64,000 nucleotides of DNA from Suillus spraguei (GCA_016800925.1 JABCPU010000344.1:1-64000); one strand, 5' to 3'. Counted from the first letter of the stretch, positions 22,225 to 33,400 are shown. The notes: generated by a model from the letters alone, not told the origin. Numbers and translations are program-made.

Positions 22225-23035
22225 ACGTTGTCATTGGCATTGGCAGGGTTCAAACCTACACAGTCTAAGAGAAACAGATTTTGATTCTGTCGTGGTAACC
22301 ATCAGGCTAAGACCAGTTACGGTGAACTTGCAAAGAAACCATCTAGAGAGTGAATATTAAGGTGTGTTCCGAAATAAAAAAACCTTGTCGACAGGTTTCG
22401 AACCTGTACAGTCCAAGAGAAACAGATTTAGATTCTGTTGTGGCAACCACCTGAGTAAGACCAGTTGCGGTGAACTTCTAAAGAATCCGTCCATGAGTGA
22501 ATGTCAAGGTGTGTTCCGATAAAAAAAACCCGGGTTTTGAACATGTTCAGTCCAAGAGAAACAGACAGATTTTGATTCTGTTTTGATAACCACCAGACTA
22601 GAACAATTTACGTTGAACTTGCAAAGAAATCATCCATGAGTGAATATTAAAGTGTGTTCCGATAGAAAAGACCTCGTTGTCGGCAGGTTTCGAACCTAAG
22701 AGAAACAGATTTTAATTCTGTTTTGGCAACCACTGGGCTAAGACCAGTTACGATGAACATCTAAAGAAAACATCCATGTGCGAATGTCAAGGTATTCCAA
22801 TAGAAAAAAACCATGTTGTTGGCAGGTTTCAAACCTGCATAGTCCAAGACAAACAGATTTTGATTCTGTTGTGGTAGCCACCTGACTAAAACCAGTTACG
22901 ATGAACTTCTAAAGAAACAATCCATGAATGAATGTCAAAGTGTGTTCCAATAGAATAAAAACTGGAGTCCAGCAGGTTTCGAACGTAATCCAAGAGAAAC
23001 AGATTTTCATTCTGGCCAGGCTAAATTCTGTAACC
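22225..23035 (-). repeat. Tandem array of six tRNA-Leu-like Pol III units (period about 146 bp), copy A
   Basis: On the minus strand each unit has an A-box-like TAGCCTGGTGG, an anticodon-type hairpin ACAGA-7 nt-TCTGT, a long variable-arm-like segment TTCTCTTGGACTGTG, a B-box GGTTCGAAACC, and a T6-T8 run shortly after. The anticodon hairpins start at about 22274, 22422, 22565, 22705, 22853 and 22999, spacings of 140-148 bp. The triplet at the anticodon position reads CAA, CTA, CAA, TAA, CAA and GAA. The first fits Leu(CAA); the changes suggest drift. A clean 7-bp acceptor stem is not obvious in most units, so these are tRNA-derived or pseudo-tRNA units rather than confident tRNA genes. Confidence 0.75.
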
Positions 23036-23751
23036 CTTCCATTTGACGACTCACGAGACTTCCTGAGTTGAAAAATTATGGGGCTCCTGATTGAAACGGC
23101 CCGAAAGATGACATGGACAATGAAGTTCGAGTCTGAGACTCTGAACGTCTACGAGACAATAGAATTGCCCCGACGAGGGACGAAGGCTGAGATAATTCTA
23201 GTTCACCATCAGCAGCAGTAGGTCCAATATGATTGACATTACCACACTAAGTGTACATGGAGTTTCTAGAAACACAGAAGGAAATCAGCAGATACTAAAA
23301 AATGAGGACAATGAGACACTGTCACCACCTTAAAGGCCAGACATGGAGGATTGGAGTCGGGAATCTCATCTTCTCACAAAACGGTGGCCACGCAGCAATC
23401 CAGTTCATCCCAAACATAACATCGAGACCACACGCGACCTCAAATTTGACATCGGTAGTGAGAGCACGGCAATGGATCACTGAGGCCATGAGGTCAGCGA
23501 AACGCGAACTTGGACTCAAATGGCCGAGCGAACGAAGAATACGAAAGAAGGATACGATTCAATGTCAAAAGCAACAGACGCAGGAAAACGACCGATTTGA
23601 ATGAGGCCCCTGTGGTAAAACACGATATAACCCACTCCCTTATGGTAGCGGGAATAAATCTACATGACACATTAGATTGGTCGCACAGTTTGGAGGCCAA
23701 TGGAAACACCTACTAGTACCTTACTATGAAGGTCTGAGAAGTGGAAGCCTT

Positions 23752-24024
23752 CATCAGGAAATTCACACATTCCTTGACGTGCCCTTATGCAGACTTATTT
23801 ACACTTAACTGCCTTGGTGAAATTGAATCTACTTGTCCAAAATTTCAATGTGAGTGAATTCAGAAAAAAAATGTTGAGATATATTAATATACATGTTTTA
23901 TTATATTTCGCACTCAAAAAATATAAGATATGCCAGGTGAATGATGTGAGAGAGAGCAAACAAGTTTTGAGATAAGTGAGTTAAGCTGATTAAGCACGTC
24001 AAGGAATGTGTGAATTTCCTGATG
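23752..24024. mobile_element. MITE, 273 bp, 31-bp inverted repeats
   Basis: CATCAGGAAATTCACACATT and 11 more bases (23752-23782) return as an exact reverse complement at 23994-24024. The interior is AT-rich and non-coding in appearance. Comparison with copy B of the host repeat gives the empty site: there GAAGCCTTGGAAG is uninterrupted (46513-46525), whereas here it reads GAAGCCTT-element-TTGGAAG. The insertion is therefore real, and the duplication is TT. Confidence 0.92.
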
Positions 24025-24429
24025 TTGGAAGTGGTCTGGTTTTCCATACTAATTTAGCAACTCAGGCAACTGTGACATGTGCCAGTGAGCCCGTGTCGTT
24101 CTTACACAATCGAAGACTGAACAATGCAAAAAGCCATACCATTTCATTCATCACCACAACAAGAAGATACGGTCCCAGGTCCTCCTCCTCCCAATAGCTC
24201 TCCCTTTCAACGTACCCGACTTCAAAACATGTTCTCGGCCCAATTTCTGTCGTAGAGACGTGCACAAGAATCCCTATCATCATGGCACTCCCTATACTGA
24301 ATCGAACCTCCGAATTTCTTGTACTTAGTCTTCATTGATCAGGCCCAGGGTTCACTAATGGACGAATAGGATGAACTGAGGAAATGATATAACGAAGCTG
24401 ATCATCGGAGAACCTTTGTTCAGTGATGA

Positions 24430-25870
24430 TGTTTTCTGAAGCCAAGGTTGTCTATGGACCGAAGAAGGATATGCAGCTCGTCATTGACCTTAACGCTCTC
24501 ACTGATATCACGCTTTTCCGGAGTGGCGTGGAACAGACCGTATTGAACGGACGTGGCTTACTGCACATGGAACATCCAAACAAAAGAAGGTTCTAAACCA
24601 GCTGAACGCATCAAAGGCGAGGGACGATCCGTCCTCTAGGTCAATCCTGCAGCATGGTTTGAATGTGACACCCAAACGCCTTCTGGGATAAGCCTTCACC
24701 GTGTGGATAGACAAATCCCAGAGGTATGTCCCACACTCACCATCAACACGATCCCAACGCCCACCCCCGAATCTCCTTCGATATAACCTCCCCCAACTGT
24801 GCCTACGTTTGCGTGCAAAAAATACTTTTTTTGCCAACATGCCACGACCTCTCCCCCGCAAGACCCCTTTCGTCTCTACAATGCAGATGTCTTCAAGTAC
24901 CTCTTAAAATCGCCGACTTCTATCTACGGCTCCATCCTACTTATGTATGCGCATTCTGCAGCGTCGACGGTGGCCGTTTTCATAGGAAATATGGATCGAT
25001 ATTGCTCATAGAAAAAGTAACGTAGAAACGCACTGGATATCCGAGGTCCTAGACATATTCTTACTCTCACTGGGTCCAACACCCACCGATGTCTTCACCC
25101 AGTATATACACCTAATAAGAACAGCGCCCTTCCCGGCCCATTGGTCACTCGGCTATCACCAGTGCCGCTGGAACTACGTCTGTGTAGATGACGTGCGCGG
25201 TGTGCAGAATAGGACCGACGAGGAGGATTGATTTCCCAGTGGATGTCTTTTGGCTAGATACTATCCAATATGCGGAGGATCGTGGGTATTTTATGTGGAA
25301 TAAGATGTTTCCGGATTCGGTGGAGATGCTGGAGGCTGTTTGAATGGAAGCTTTGTTCTGTTCCCTTGATCCTCTGTCATCCTTTGTTGCGAATCTCGCG
25401 CTCACGCATAAACGCCCCAGATGGTAGTCATTGTCGACCCCCACGTAAAACGTGCGTCCGAACTAGGTGTCCTTGTTAAACCCAAGAGCGGTGAGGGCGA
25501 ATACGAAGGATGATGTTTGCCCACGCGGCTCCATCTTATGGATCAACTTTTTCCGTCTGTTTCTTGGAACTTGTGGATCTCGTTGTTCAAGATGAACACT
25601 ATTGATGCTCAGTGGAGTTGGATGGAGAGCACTAATAATGTTGATACCTTGAATGATATAAATAAGGTATGCTCTCCTCGATGTTTATTTTGCGGATAGC
25701 TTGCTTAGCTACTGGCGAAGATGAAATGCTAGCCGTCAGTGCTTAACGAACCCGAAATCATGATGCCAAAAGATAATGTCTGGCATAGAGACGCACATGA
25801 CATCGAGGGGACGCTCTTTGTACGTCCCTAATTTTCGTTCCGAGTCTGCTGGTCAAGTTTATAATACTAA
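24430..25870 (+). pseudogene. Decayed glucosidase II alpha subunit (GH31)
   Basis: Successive fragments in different frames match ER glucosidase II alpha, which trims glucose from N-glycans. They are ITLFRSGVEQTVLNGRGLLH, PFRLYNADVFKYLLKSPTSI, YAHSAASTVAVF, then WIDIAHRKSNVETHWISEVL, GPTPTDVFTQYIHL, HWSLGYHQCRWNYV, VDVFWLDTIQYAEDRGYFMW, MVVIVDPHVKRASELGVLVK, and finally NEPEIMMPKDNVWHRDAHDI. The nucleophile region normally WNDMNEP reads LNDINK, split from NEPEI by an intron-like GTATGC...CGTCAG. In-frame stops and frame changes occur throughout, and the N-terminal and C-terminal thirds are absent. An intron remnant argues against a processed retrocopy. A functional copy is presumably elsewhere in the genome. 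Confidence 0.85.
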
Positions 25871-26248
25871 TCCCCTCCAGACAGACCACACATTCCAAGC
25901 AACGAAAACCTGCAGACCCGGGCCCACGACACCCATTTGTCATTACCTTCTATGCCGGTTTTTATCAGCCTTTCTGTGCAATGTAGATGGGCGATAATCG
26001 TAGTACGTGAGAGCACATGACTGTAGGGATTCAAGTGCTGCTTGCGAGTGAAGTTGGGAGGATACCTTTTGCTGGGCGAGCCCTTCCTCATACCTCCATA
26101 CCCTCATTTCTAATCATCCATTTGCTCACATCAGGGTTTTGGGTGTGCAGTTGTCAGTACCCGTAATTATACCAATGATTAAATAACAACCCTTGACATA
26201 ACAACTCTCGACATTATGTGGCAGTATGATATGTAGATGCAAACAGAA

Positions 26249-27971
26249 CTACATAACTTTCTTTCGCGGCCTACCCCTCCTGTTTAGGGTCGACACGTCC
26301 GAGTCAGACTTAGTGAGATACGCAAAGTTGCGTTTTATCGGCTCCACATAATCCATGCCGAGCTCGCGCAGAACAGCATCCTCGTTTTCACCTTCTACAA
26401 ACGTCCAGTACCCTTCCTCTGAGCCCACTGGCAGTGATGGATCCGAGGTCCATCTCCACAGGCCGAATTCATTGAGAAGTAGGCCCAGTCGCGCAGCTTT
26501 GGTACGAATGTCGAGGTTAAATTCCTTGTCCCCAGTCAACGCGAGTAATGCTGCACCCTTCGACTTCATAGGGGCAAGGCTGCATGCCACTGAACCAGTG
26601 CACCAAAAGATATTTATCAAAACTTACTTCAAGTCCAACCGAATGTAAAGGCCCTGCTTCTCGCGAATGCGCTCGATTCGTTGGGAACGTTCTTCGAAAG
26701 CTCCGTCTACAGTCTTTTCAGGTAGACGTATTACGCCCTGCCACCTCCTGGATCCCTGCGACAGCGCCTCGACGATGAGGCCACGGCTTTCAAGTGGGCA
26801 GGCCACATCACGCATGAGAAGCGAATCCTGAGCTTCCCGTAGCTTTCCAGATGACGTGCGAAAAGGCGTACTGTTCATTCCCTGTGGAATCGAGCCATTC
26901 TTTGATGGGGGCGTAGGCACGTGAACATGAGAAGGGTGAGTCAACATAATATCGACACCAAAGAACGATCGAGCACCGCGTCGGCTATTGAAGTTAACGC
27001 AGAGAAGAGAAAAAGGATGCAGGTCGCTTACTAACTACCCACGAGCTCAACTTGAAATTTATGAGAGATGTTCTCCGAAATAAATTTCTAGACATTGATG
27101 AGCCGGTGGGACGTTCCTCGAGGAATAATCAAATAACGTACAGCAAGTAGTTCTGCTTGACTTCTCTCTACAGGTCGTTCGAAATGTTCGTAGTATCGCA
27201 CGCCTGCCTGCTGCGGGGGACTCAACATGTCAAAGAATTTCGGTTTCGTCAGGTCCGCAATGGATGTACAGCCCGCATCAACGAGGGCTTTCGCAGTCGT
27301 TGTACTGTAATTGTACAATTTGTCAGAACACCATCAAAGTCGATGCAGGGTGAACATGTAGTACCCAAGGCAAGAAACAGACGTCAATGACCGAGCTATC
27401 ATTTTCCTTCGGTTCTCCTCAGGATCAGAATCTTTGCTTGTCTTGGATTGCGATGCTCCTTCAGAAGATTTGATAGCAGCTTCCGGGTCCTTTGAGACAC
27501 ATGAAACCCACGGACACTTGTAAGACGCGTAACACCTACGGACATAATCTTTACCCGACAAGAACGCGTCTATCCTATTGCTGATTCCGATGCCTACCCC
27601 TTTCAGCTATATAGAGTCCCTAGCATTGAGTACTAAACTCGCGGGGTCTGCAGGAAATAGTTCTGACCTTTTTCACTTGAGCTACGTCTCGCACAGGTTC
27701 CTCCAGCGCGCCAATAACCTCCATAGCTCGTGCAAACGCACGGACTTTGTGACTGTTTCTGTTCGGACGGGAGTCTTCATGCTCTAAATCTACATTGGGG
27801 GTTGAGGATTCTCTCTCCAGTTTAAACTTGAAGAAACTCACTTCGTGACAGCATTTGGAGGAGATCATGGTTTGGACCGAGATTTCTCGTCGAAAATGTC
27901 ATCCTCGAATATGAACAATATGAACCATGCGAGAAGAGAGTGGTCGTTCGGAATAGTGAGCGGGACAGCAT
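26249..27971 (-). CDS. Family X DNA polymerase (Pol beta/lambda-like) with mitochondrial-type N-terminus
   Basis: Multi-exon gene. ATG 27971 begins MLSRSLFRTTTLFSHGSYCS, an Arg/Ser/Thr-rich, acid-poor leader resembling a mitochondrial presequence. Then come the 8-kDa-type helix (NSHKVRAFARAMEVIGALEE), a helix-hairpin-helix (LKGVGIGISNRIDAFLSGK), a second one (TTAKALVDAGCTSIADL) and the palm strand (RRGARSFFGVDIMLTHPSHV). After these come RRWQGVIRLPE, the third-carboxylate strand YIRLDLNLAP and the thumb (KSKGAALLALTGDKEFNLDI). The protein ends NRRGRPRKKVM, an AT-hook-like core. The first of the usual palm aspartates (GDVD in relatives) is not visible: the text is G-V-D at 26951-26959. Family members fill gaps in base excision repair or end joining. 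It is transcribed in the same direction as NOT2 upstream. Confidence 0.87.
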
Positions 27972-28238
27972 GAGGCGCAGTACACTACTGATTCCCAAAT
28001 CTCCTTGAGCCAGCTTCAGCCGCCACGATCAAGTTCAAGTTGCCAATTTGCAATTGACTTGTGATTATATAACCTCATTTCACGTCAGGTGACCCATTTT
28101 AAGTCAGAAGAATTCATGGGTGCACACAACCACAGATACAATCGTTCACTTCACAAAAAAAATGGCGATGAAGCAGAACTTAAAAAACACGTAAGCACAC
28201 ATGCGAATCGAATGCGATGATAAGGTCATCACTCCAAC

Positions 28239-29643
28239 CTAGATACCCGCCATCTGCATCCTAGCTTGCCCAGCAGACTGTGCTCCTCCCTGTTGCCCTG
28301 CGGTACCCTGCACCTGCTGCTGCCCAGGTATGGTTTGACCAGGTTGTGCCAATATCAGACCTGGTCCCATCACAAATGCTGGAACTGTCTTCTCTTCGAG
28401 GTCTGCATAGCGAACGCTCATCTCTTTACGCTCTTTGCACCAGTCATCGGGATTCCACCATGTGTATGTCCCTGCTTCGCCCCCTGGAATTTTTGATGAT
28501 GGAGCACTCCCGCTTTCTTTTGTTATCCAAATCCGCAGGTCTTTGTGGTATCGCCAATTACGATTCCACCTGTGAGGTCACAAGTTAGCTCGATCCCATG
28601 AGTTAAGGCAGCCAAAACAACATTATAGGGTCTCGAAAATTTTCTGGGATATGAATGGAGACCTACAATTCTTGCGCTGCGATTTCTTGTAGTGCATCCC
28701 TAGGACTTGAATAGAACATGAAAAACAGAGTCTCATCACTAAAAGCCCCAGCCTTGGCTGGTCCTAATGCGGGTGGTTGAGCACTATAACACGGAGGCAG
28801 ATGAAAATCAGGTTCAACACCATGGGCTGCAGATTGATCTGCCCACGGCGTAACAAATGTCGAATACAGATTTCTTTCGTGCAACATAAGCGAAACAGTC
28901 GGGCGTCTAGTAGTGCATGACATACCCCTCATAACTCATGTCAAGTCCCATTGCACCTAAATCCGTACCGACGCTACTCAGACCCCCATCTGCATCAACA
29001 CCAGCGTTCTTAATCATTGCGAGCAGGCCAAGTAGGCCCCACCGGTCGGCTGCGGACATGAGCACCTGCTGCGCGGGAGTCTGTGGATGATGGTGAGCCT
29101 GCACAAGTGGGTTATGTGTCGGTTGTGGATTATGCAGCTGTGGGTGCGCGTTATGCTGATGGGGAAGTAGATGATGCGTCCCGTTCGACACATGCGGGCT
29201 TACTCCCGGAGGTGGTACACCGGGTGGTGCGCTGAGATCAGCACCGGACGGTGGGTTCTGTGATTGAGACGAGTTCTGGCCGCTTAGTGGTTGCTGACCT
29301 GCTTGACTTCCCAGTGCTGGGAAATCATCAGGCCCAAAGTCTCTGCTCTGCGCTACTGCACCTGCAGCCCCTGACCCACTCTGCCCTGCCTGCGTTGCAT
29401 AACTTGTGACATTAGAACCTGGTGCAATTGCAGGCGTTCGGTGCGCATTTTGTTGCTGAAGGGTTGGTGTCGGATAACTCCGTTGTGGTAAAGAATACTG
29501 TGACGTTGGGTAGGGAGAGCGAAATTGCGACGACAAACCGGCTGGAGGAGCAAGACTTGGTGGTCGCTGTAGTGGTTGACCTGGGCAGAACTAAGTGCAA
29601 CAATGGCGCCAGAACAAGCTGGGAACACACCTGGTCGGTTCAT
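28239..29643 (-). CDS. NOT2: CCR4-NOT complex subunit NOT2
   Basis: Four exons join in phase to 401 aa: 29631-29643, 28926-29580, 28667-28873 and 28239-28569. Exon 1 is 13 nt (MNRP plus one base). The N-terminal half is Gln/Pro/Ser-rich with the conserved FGPDDFPALG motif. The NOT box follows: DRWGLLGLLAMIKNAGVDAD, LGAMGLDMSYEGNLYSTFVT, PWADQSA, FHLPPCYSAQPP, FMFYSSPRDALQEIAAQEL and WRYHKDLRIWITKE, then TYTWWNPDDWCKERKEMSVR and a Gln/Gly-rich end. NOT2 binds NOT1 with NOT3/5 and supports deadenylation and transcriptional control. The length is near that of fungal orthologues. Confidence 0.96.
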
Positions 29644-31029
29644 TATGAGTTAAGAATATCCGCTAAAAACGTCGCTGTTATTATAATGCCAGATGTGGTG
29701 AATAAGAGAAAACTCACGGCAACTGGTTTGACGGTTTCTGATGTTTTGCGTACTTTAGCTGGTCGACGAATATCTTGTGTTGATACTTGTTTGTTGACCA
29801 GTGATTCTGTTCACAGATGTCGGTTAGAAACGACCGAAGAACGACTTGGAGGTGACTGTCAGCTTAGCTATGTTTCTGCAGAGCAATTCAGCAGCGCTTT
29901 CCAACAAAGAAAGTAGGCGCAAATTATGATCTATCCATGTACGTAACTTTCCCTGGTGAGCTGCTACTCAATGCACATGGCGACGCATGGCTTACTGCTA
30001 ACCTACAGCATCCGGGACACCTCTCTCAGCTGACCGTCTACTCTATTTTGTGTAATCCACGCAATGGCTGAGTCTACCCTACCCAATGCTAAATTGTTAA
30101 CACCGTCTTCCTTCCAGATACGGTGATTCTGCAGTCTTGCCCCAACCAGAAAAGATGTACTAATCTACAAACGACCAGAAACGCCGAGATTTTATACACC
30201 ATTCACATACCAGGTGTATGGGCCTCTTCGACCTCTCTCGCCCGTATCGGATTGACTGAACGAGTCCCACCTCATATTAGTGGCACATCGGCTTTTGCAG
30301 ACAACCGGTGCTCGTCTCGATGTAGATCACTCGGACCACTTACAATAAGCGATTTCCGCAATAATACGTATGGTGGAATCAACCACGTTCTCCGGCTTCC
30401 CGAATATCATCACTTTCTTGGTCGTTTGGTATTGTCGGTCACCCGCTACTTCTGCAATGTACTTTTGAGTTAGCTTACCAGTGCCGCCTGATCTTCCACT
30501 TGGAAACTGGTGAGAACCAATCTGGCTCCATAAAAATGCAGCATGTCAATTTTGTGGAACTGCTTTCTGCCTCAGCAATTCTTAGCTCCGGAGTCCGTAT
30601 TTCTAGCCTCTGTAAGTGAATGAAACGAATGTTATGATCATGTTTCAAGATTTTACTTTGCGGTAAGTCCTCCGACCTCAGTGTTTTGCTTATCTTTTTC
30701 TTCAGTCTTACGGGCCCGACAATACAATTTAAGCGTCTGATACGGTGGCTACAATCGATCATCCATTCGGTCAACGCGTCAATGTTGCGTCAAAGGGGAC
30801 TTATGATTGGAAGGAATTCTCATTCTTTGTCTTTGGCAAGTTACGCACCGAAGGAAGTAAAAACTCCATGTGGCTGTCCTTGTACCACAATCGTGCTAAA
30901 TATAACGGGGGCGTTGATGTCAAATTTATGCTCCGACACGCTATAAGCCTCATTTCGGTTGCACTTCGGTATGTAAATAAAACAGGCCATTGGATCGATC
31001 ATACCATCAACATCCTCTGATCAGACAAG
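29644..31029. other. Divergent intergenic region
   Basis: This is 1.4 kb between the NOT2 start (minus) and the histidine-phosphatase gene (plus). Several short open frames exist (for example 30745-31020 plus, with SKNSMWLSLYHNRAKYNGG). None shows a recognised domain or convincing splice pattern. Confidence 0.45.
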
Positions 31030-32173
31030 ATGCTTACAGTAACATTGGTACGCCCATTAAATATATGGGAGATTCTTCTAACATCGCTGATGTGTATGCG
31101 CAGATTAGACATGGAGAGTCCACGCACAATGTGGTAAGGATGAATTAGTGGTCTGGCGATACTCACTGATCACGAGATAATTGCAGCTAGCTCTCTGGTC
31201 GGGTTGCACAGAATGTCTTCTCACAGAAAGAGGTAAGTGGCAGCTTGACATGCGTTTATCTAACGAGCATCGCGACTGATCTTGGCTAATCAGGGATGCA
31301 GGTAAGCCTTTCTCCCGCCTCTCCATCAGCTCAAGCTAAACCTGAGACCAGCAAGCACGTGCCGTAGGTGCATACTTCGCAAACACACAATTCACCAAGA
31401 TCTATGCGTCCCCTCTACCCCGCGCACGGGACACAGCCCAAGCGGTACTAGACGCACAGCCCACACCCAAGCCTACTCATGATTTCACCATCGCCCAGAT
31501 CAGAGAACAAAGTTTTGGAGCTGCAGAAGGGCATCAGACATGCATACGCGAGCCAGGCAAGTCGCTCGAAGCTCACTTTGCGGAGGGAATGTACCCGATT
31601 TTATATGAAAACGAGAGAGACGTGGCATTTCCTGGTGGGGAGTCGGCGGAAGATCTGATGAGGAGGGGTGAGAGGGCAGTGAGGGATGTTGTGCTTCCTC
31701 ATGTGGTGGATGTTGCAAGGTCCGGGAGGAACGAACATATCGCACTTGTGAGCCATGGGTTGTGTATTGCACAAGTGGCGGGCGCAATTGTACGATTGGG
31801 CGGGGGAACATGGACGCGAAAGGGACCCATGGTTAATACGGCGTGGGTGAGGATAGAGGTACGGATTCAAGTGAGTGTGTTGGGTATCCAATACAAGGCA
31901 TTGCTCACGGCTATCTTAGGGCGGGATGCCGCTGGAAGTTGCGGATGACGAAGTTCCTCCGGTAGAAGTGACAGTGACGGACGAGGGCAGGGCGGATCAC
32001 CTTGAAGGCCTTGTACGTTGTTTTGTTTTGTGATGTTGACTAGCTGACGAGAACATGACTGACAGCTTGACGGAGGCCCACTTCGTGGCATGAAAGCGAT
32101 TATGGGTGGAGGAGTGGCGGATGCAAAGAGCCCAGATGAGGCGGAGGCTATCGCGCAGACGTCCGCGGTGTAA
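31030..32173 (+). CDS. Histidine phosphatase / phosphoglycerate mutase-family protein
   Basis: Seven exons join in phase to 269 aa: 31030-31047, 31104-31133, 31187-31232, 31294-31301, 31352-31858, 31920-32012 and 32066-32173. The catalytic RHGE motif (LIRHGESTHNV) is assembled across the first intron. It is followed by LWSGCTECLLTERGMQ, IYASPLPRARDTAQAV, REQSFGAAEG, FPGGESAEDL and the second catalytic histidine in ALVSHGLCIAQV. Exon 4 is only 8 nt. Typical members are broad-specificity phosphatases rather than the glycolytic enzyme. ATG 31030 gives the canonical beta-strand MLTVTLIRHGE, which supports the start. Confidence 0.93.
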
Positions 32174-33400
32174 AACTTGGATATATATCACGGATGCCAT
32201 GTAAAATAGAGCAGGAATGTTGCGACGTGCACTCGTCAACCTGGACTTGGTACGTACTACCCAAACATCTCGTACCCCAGGTGATGTCATGAATCAAGCG
32301 AAAAACAAACGTTGGGATGGTATTTCAGTTCAACTTACCTGCAGGTTTTCCTGAGTCTCCTATAGTACCAAGTTGAAAGGTGTCTCTGCCAAGTATCAAT
32401 AATAATCAGAATCATCACATTCAATCAGAGTGAACGATTATGTAGCGATTCTGCGTGTGATTATGAGACGATTCGAAACTCGAAAATCGTGTGAAAATCG
32501 CTGCTTACTTTGAACACCCCACTGCAGCTGCTGCGAGAACGGATTTTCAATGCGATTCTCGTTGGATTCATGAACCTAGTAATCGTCGACATTTTCAGGC
32601 TTTGATGATGCATCTTGAGGCACGCCCAATCATTTCAAACATTAACAATTTGAACGGGATCTGTCACAGGCTCTTATTTGGCCATGTCCCAGTGTGAAGT
32701 TTGTCGAAGTTGGGCGAAATTCCGATCTCGAACAGTGTAGTAGTACGGTAGTATCGAGCTTAGCGAGTTGTCAGGAAAACACCTTGAACGCCACTAAACA
32801 AAATGCTGAAAGATGGAAATACTGTTGCTTGTTCGAAGTCGGCGCAATGCGCAAAACAATGGAAAGAGCACCCTTGGCAGCACTTTGAAGATGTTCCCAC
32901 GTACTGTTAGACCCTATTATTATGTAGGGAATATATGGTCTAAGAGACCCCCTCCTTCACGAGGCTTCTCCCTAGTGTTCCAGGGATAGGTGGCCAATCT
33001 TCAAGAGCATATGGCCAGAGCCTCGTCACAGAGGGTGAGTATAGCCTCCCACTGGTATGTTCTCTACTATAGGGAGCCTCAACATGGCAGCGTCTCCAGA
33101 TGCTCTCCGTATGTTCATCGTGATGTCGGCGAGTGTGATAGCAGACATATACCAGAGCCTCCCATATCAATATGTTTTCCTTACCTTGAAATTTTGATTT
33201 ATGTCTTTCTTATTCTTATTCCGCAAACAAGTTATTCAGACACAAGAAAATGCATTGACTGGTACGACAAAATCTATCAATGACAAGAACATTAGATACA
33301 AGGCGCGAAATCGAGGTACGTGGTGATATATAATGTATGGCGGAGGGACTAGCACAACGGATACAGCCAACCACACGAGTTGCAAACGAGGCTCGTCAGC
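32174..33400. other. Intergenic, no recognised gene
   Basis: This is 1.2 kb at the 3' end of two convergent genes. It contains several GAGCCTC/GAGGCTC words (33017, 33075, 33153, 33384). The stretch from about 32907 starts TGTTAGACC like a solo LTR, but no matching end or target duplication was found. Confidence 0.4.

Larger units (their letters stand above)
22130..24050 (-). mobile_element. Dispersed repeat element, copy A (tRNA-like array plus unique tail)
   Basis: This stretch is repeated, in the same order and orientation, at about 45190-46551. It has two parts: a tandem array of about 146-bp tRNA-like units, then roughly 1 kb of single-copy sequence containing matched blocks such as GATGACATGGACA, AGTTCGAGTCTGA and CACGATATAACC. 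The copies diverge by perhaps 15-20 percent by eye, with small indels. Copy A carries an extra 273-bp MITE (23752-24024). Homology ends at about 24050/46551, after TTCCATA. No transposase or reverse transcriptase frame was seen, so this looks like a non-autonomous element moved by Pol III-type retroposition or by segmental copying. Confidence 0.7.

Noticed and set aside
22225..23035. CRISPR-like array
   Set aside because: The repeat unit is a full tRNA-like Pol III unit of about 146 bp with no short spacers, and the sequence is eukaryotic.
24508..24861. A 117-codon minus-strand frame rich in Arg/Gly
   Set aside because: It is the antisense shadow of the GH31 relic on the plus strand, whose text matches a known family.
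32907..33300. Possible solo LTR beginning TGTTAGACC
   Set aside because: No partner end, no short inverted TG...CA ends in register and no 5-bp target duplication could be found.
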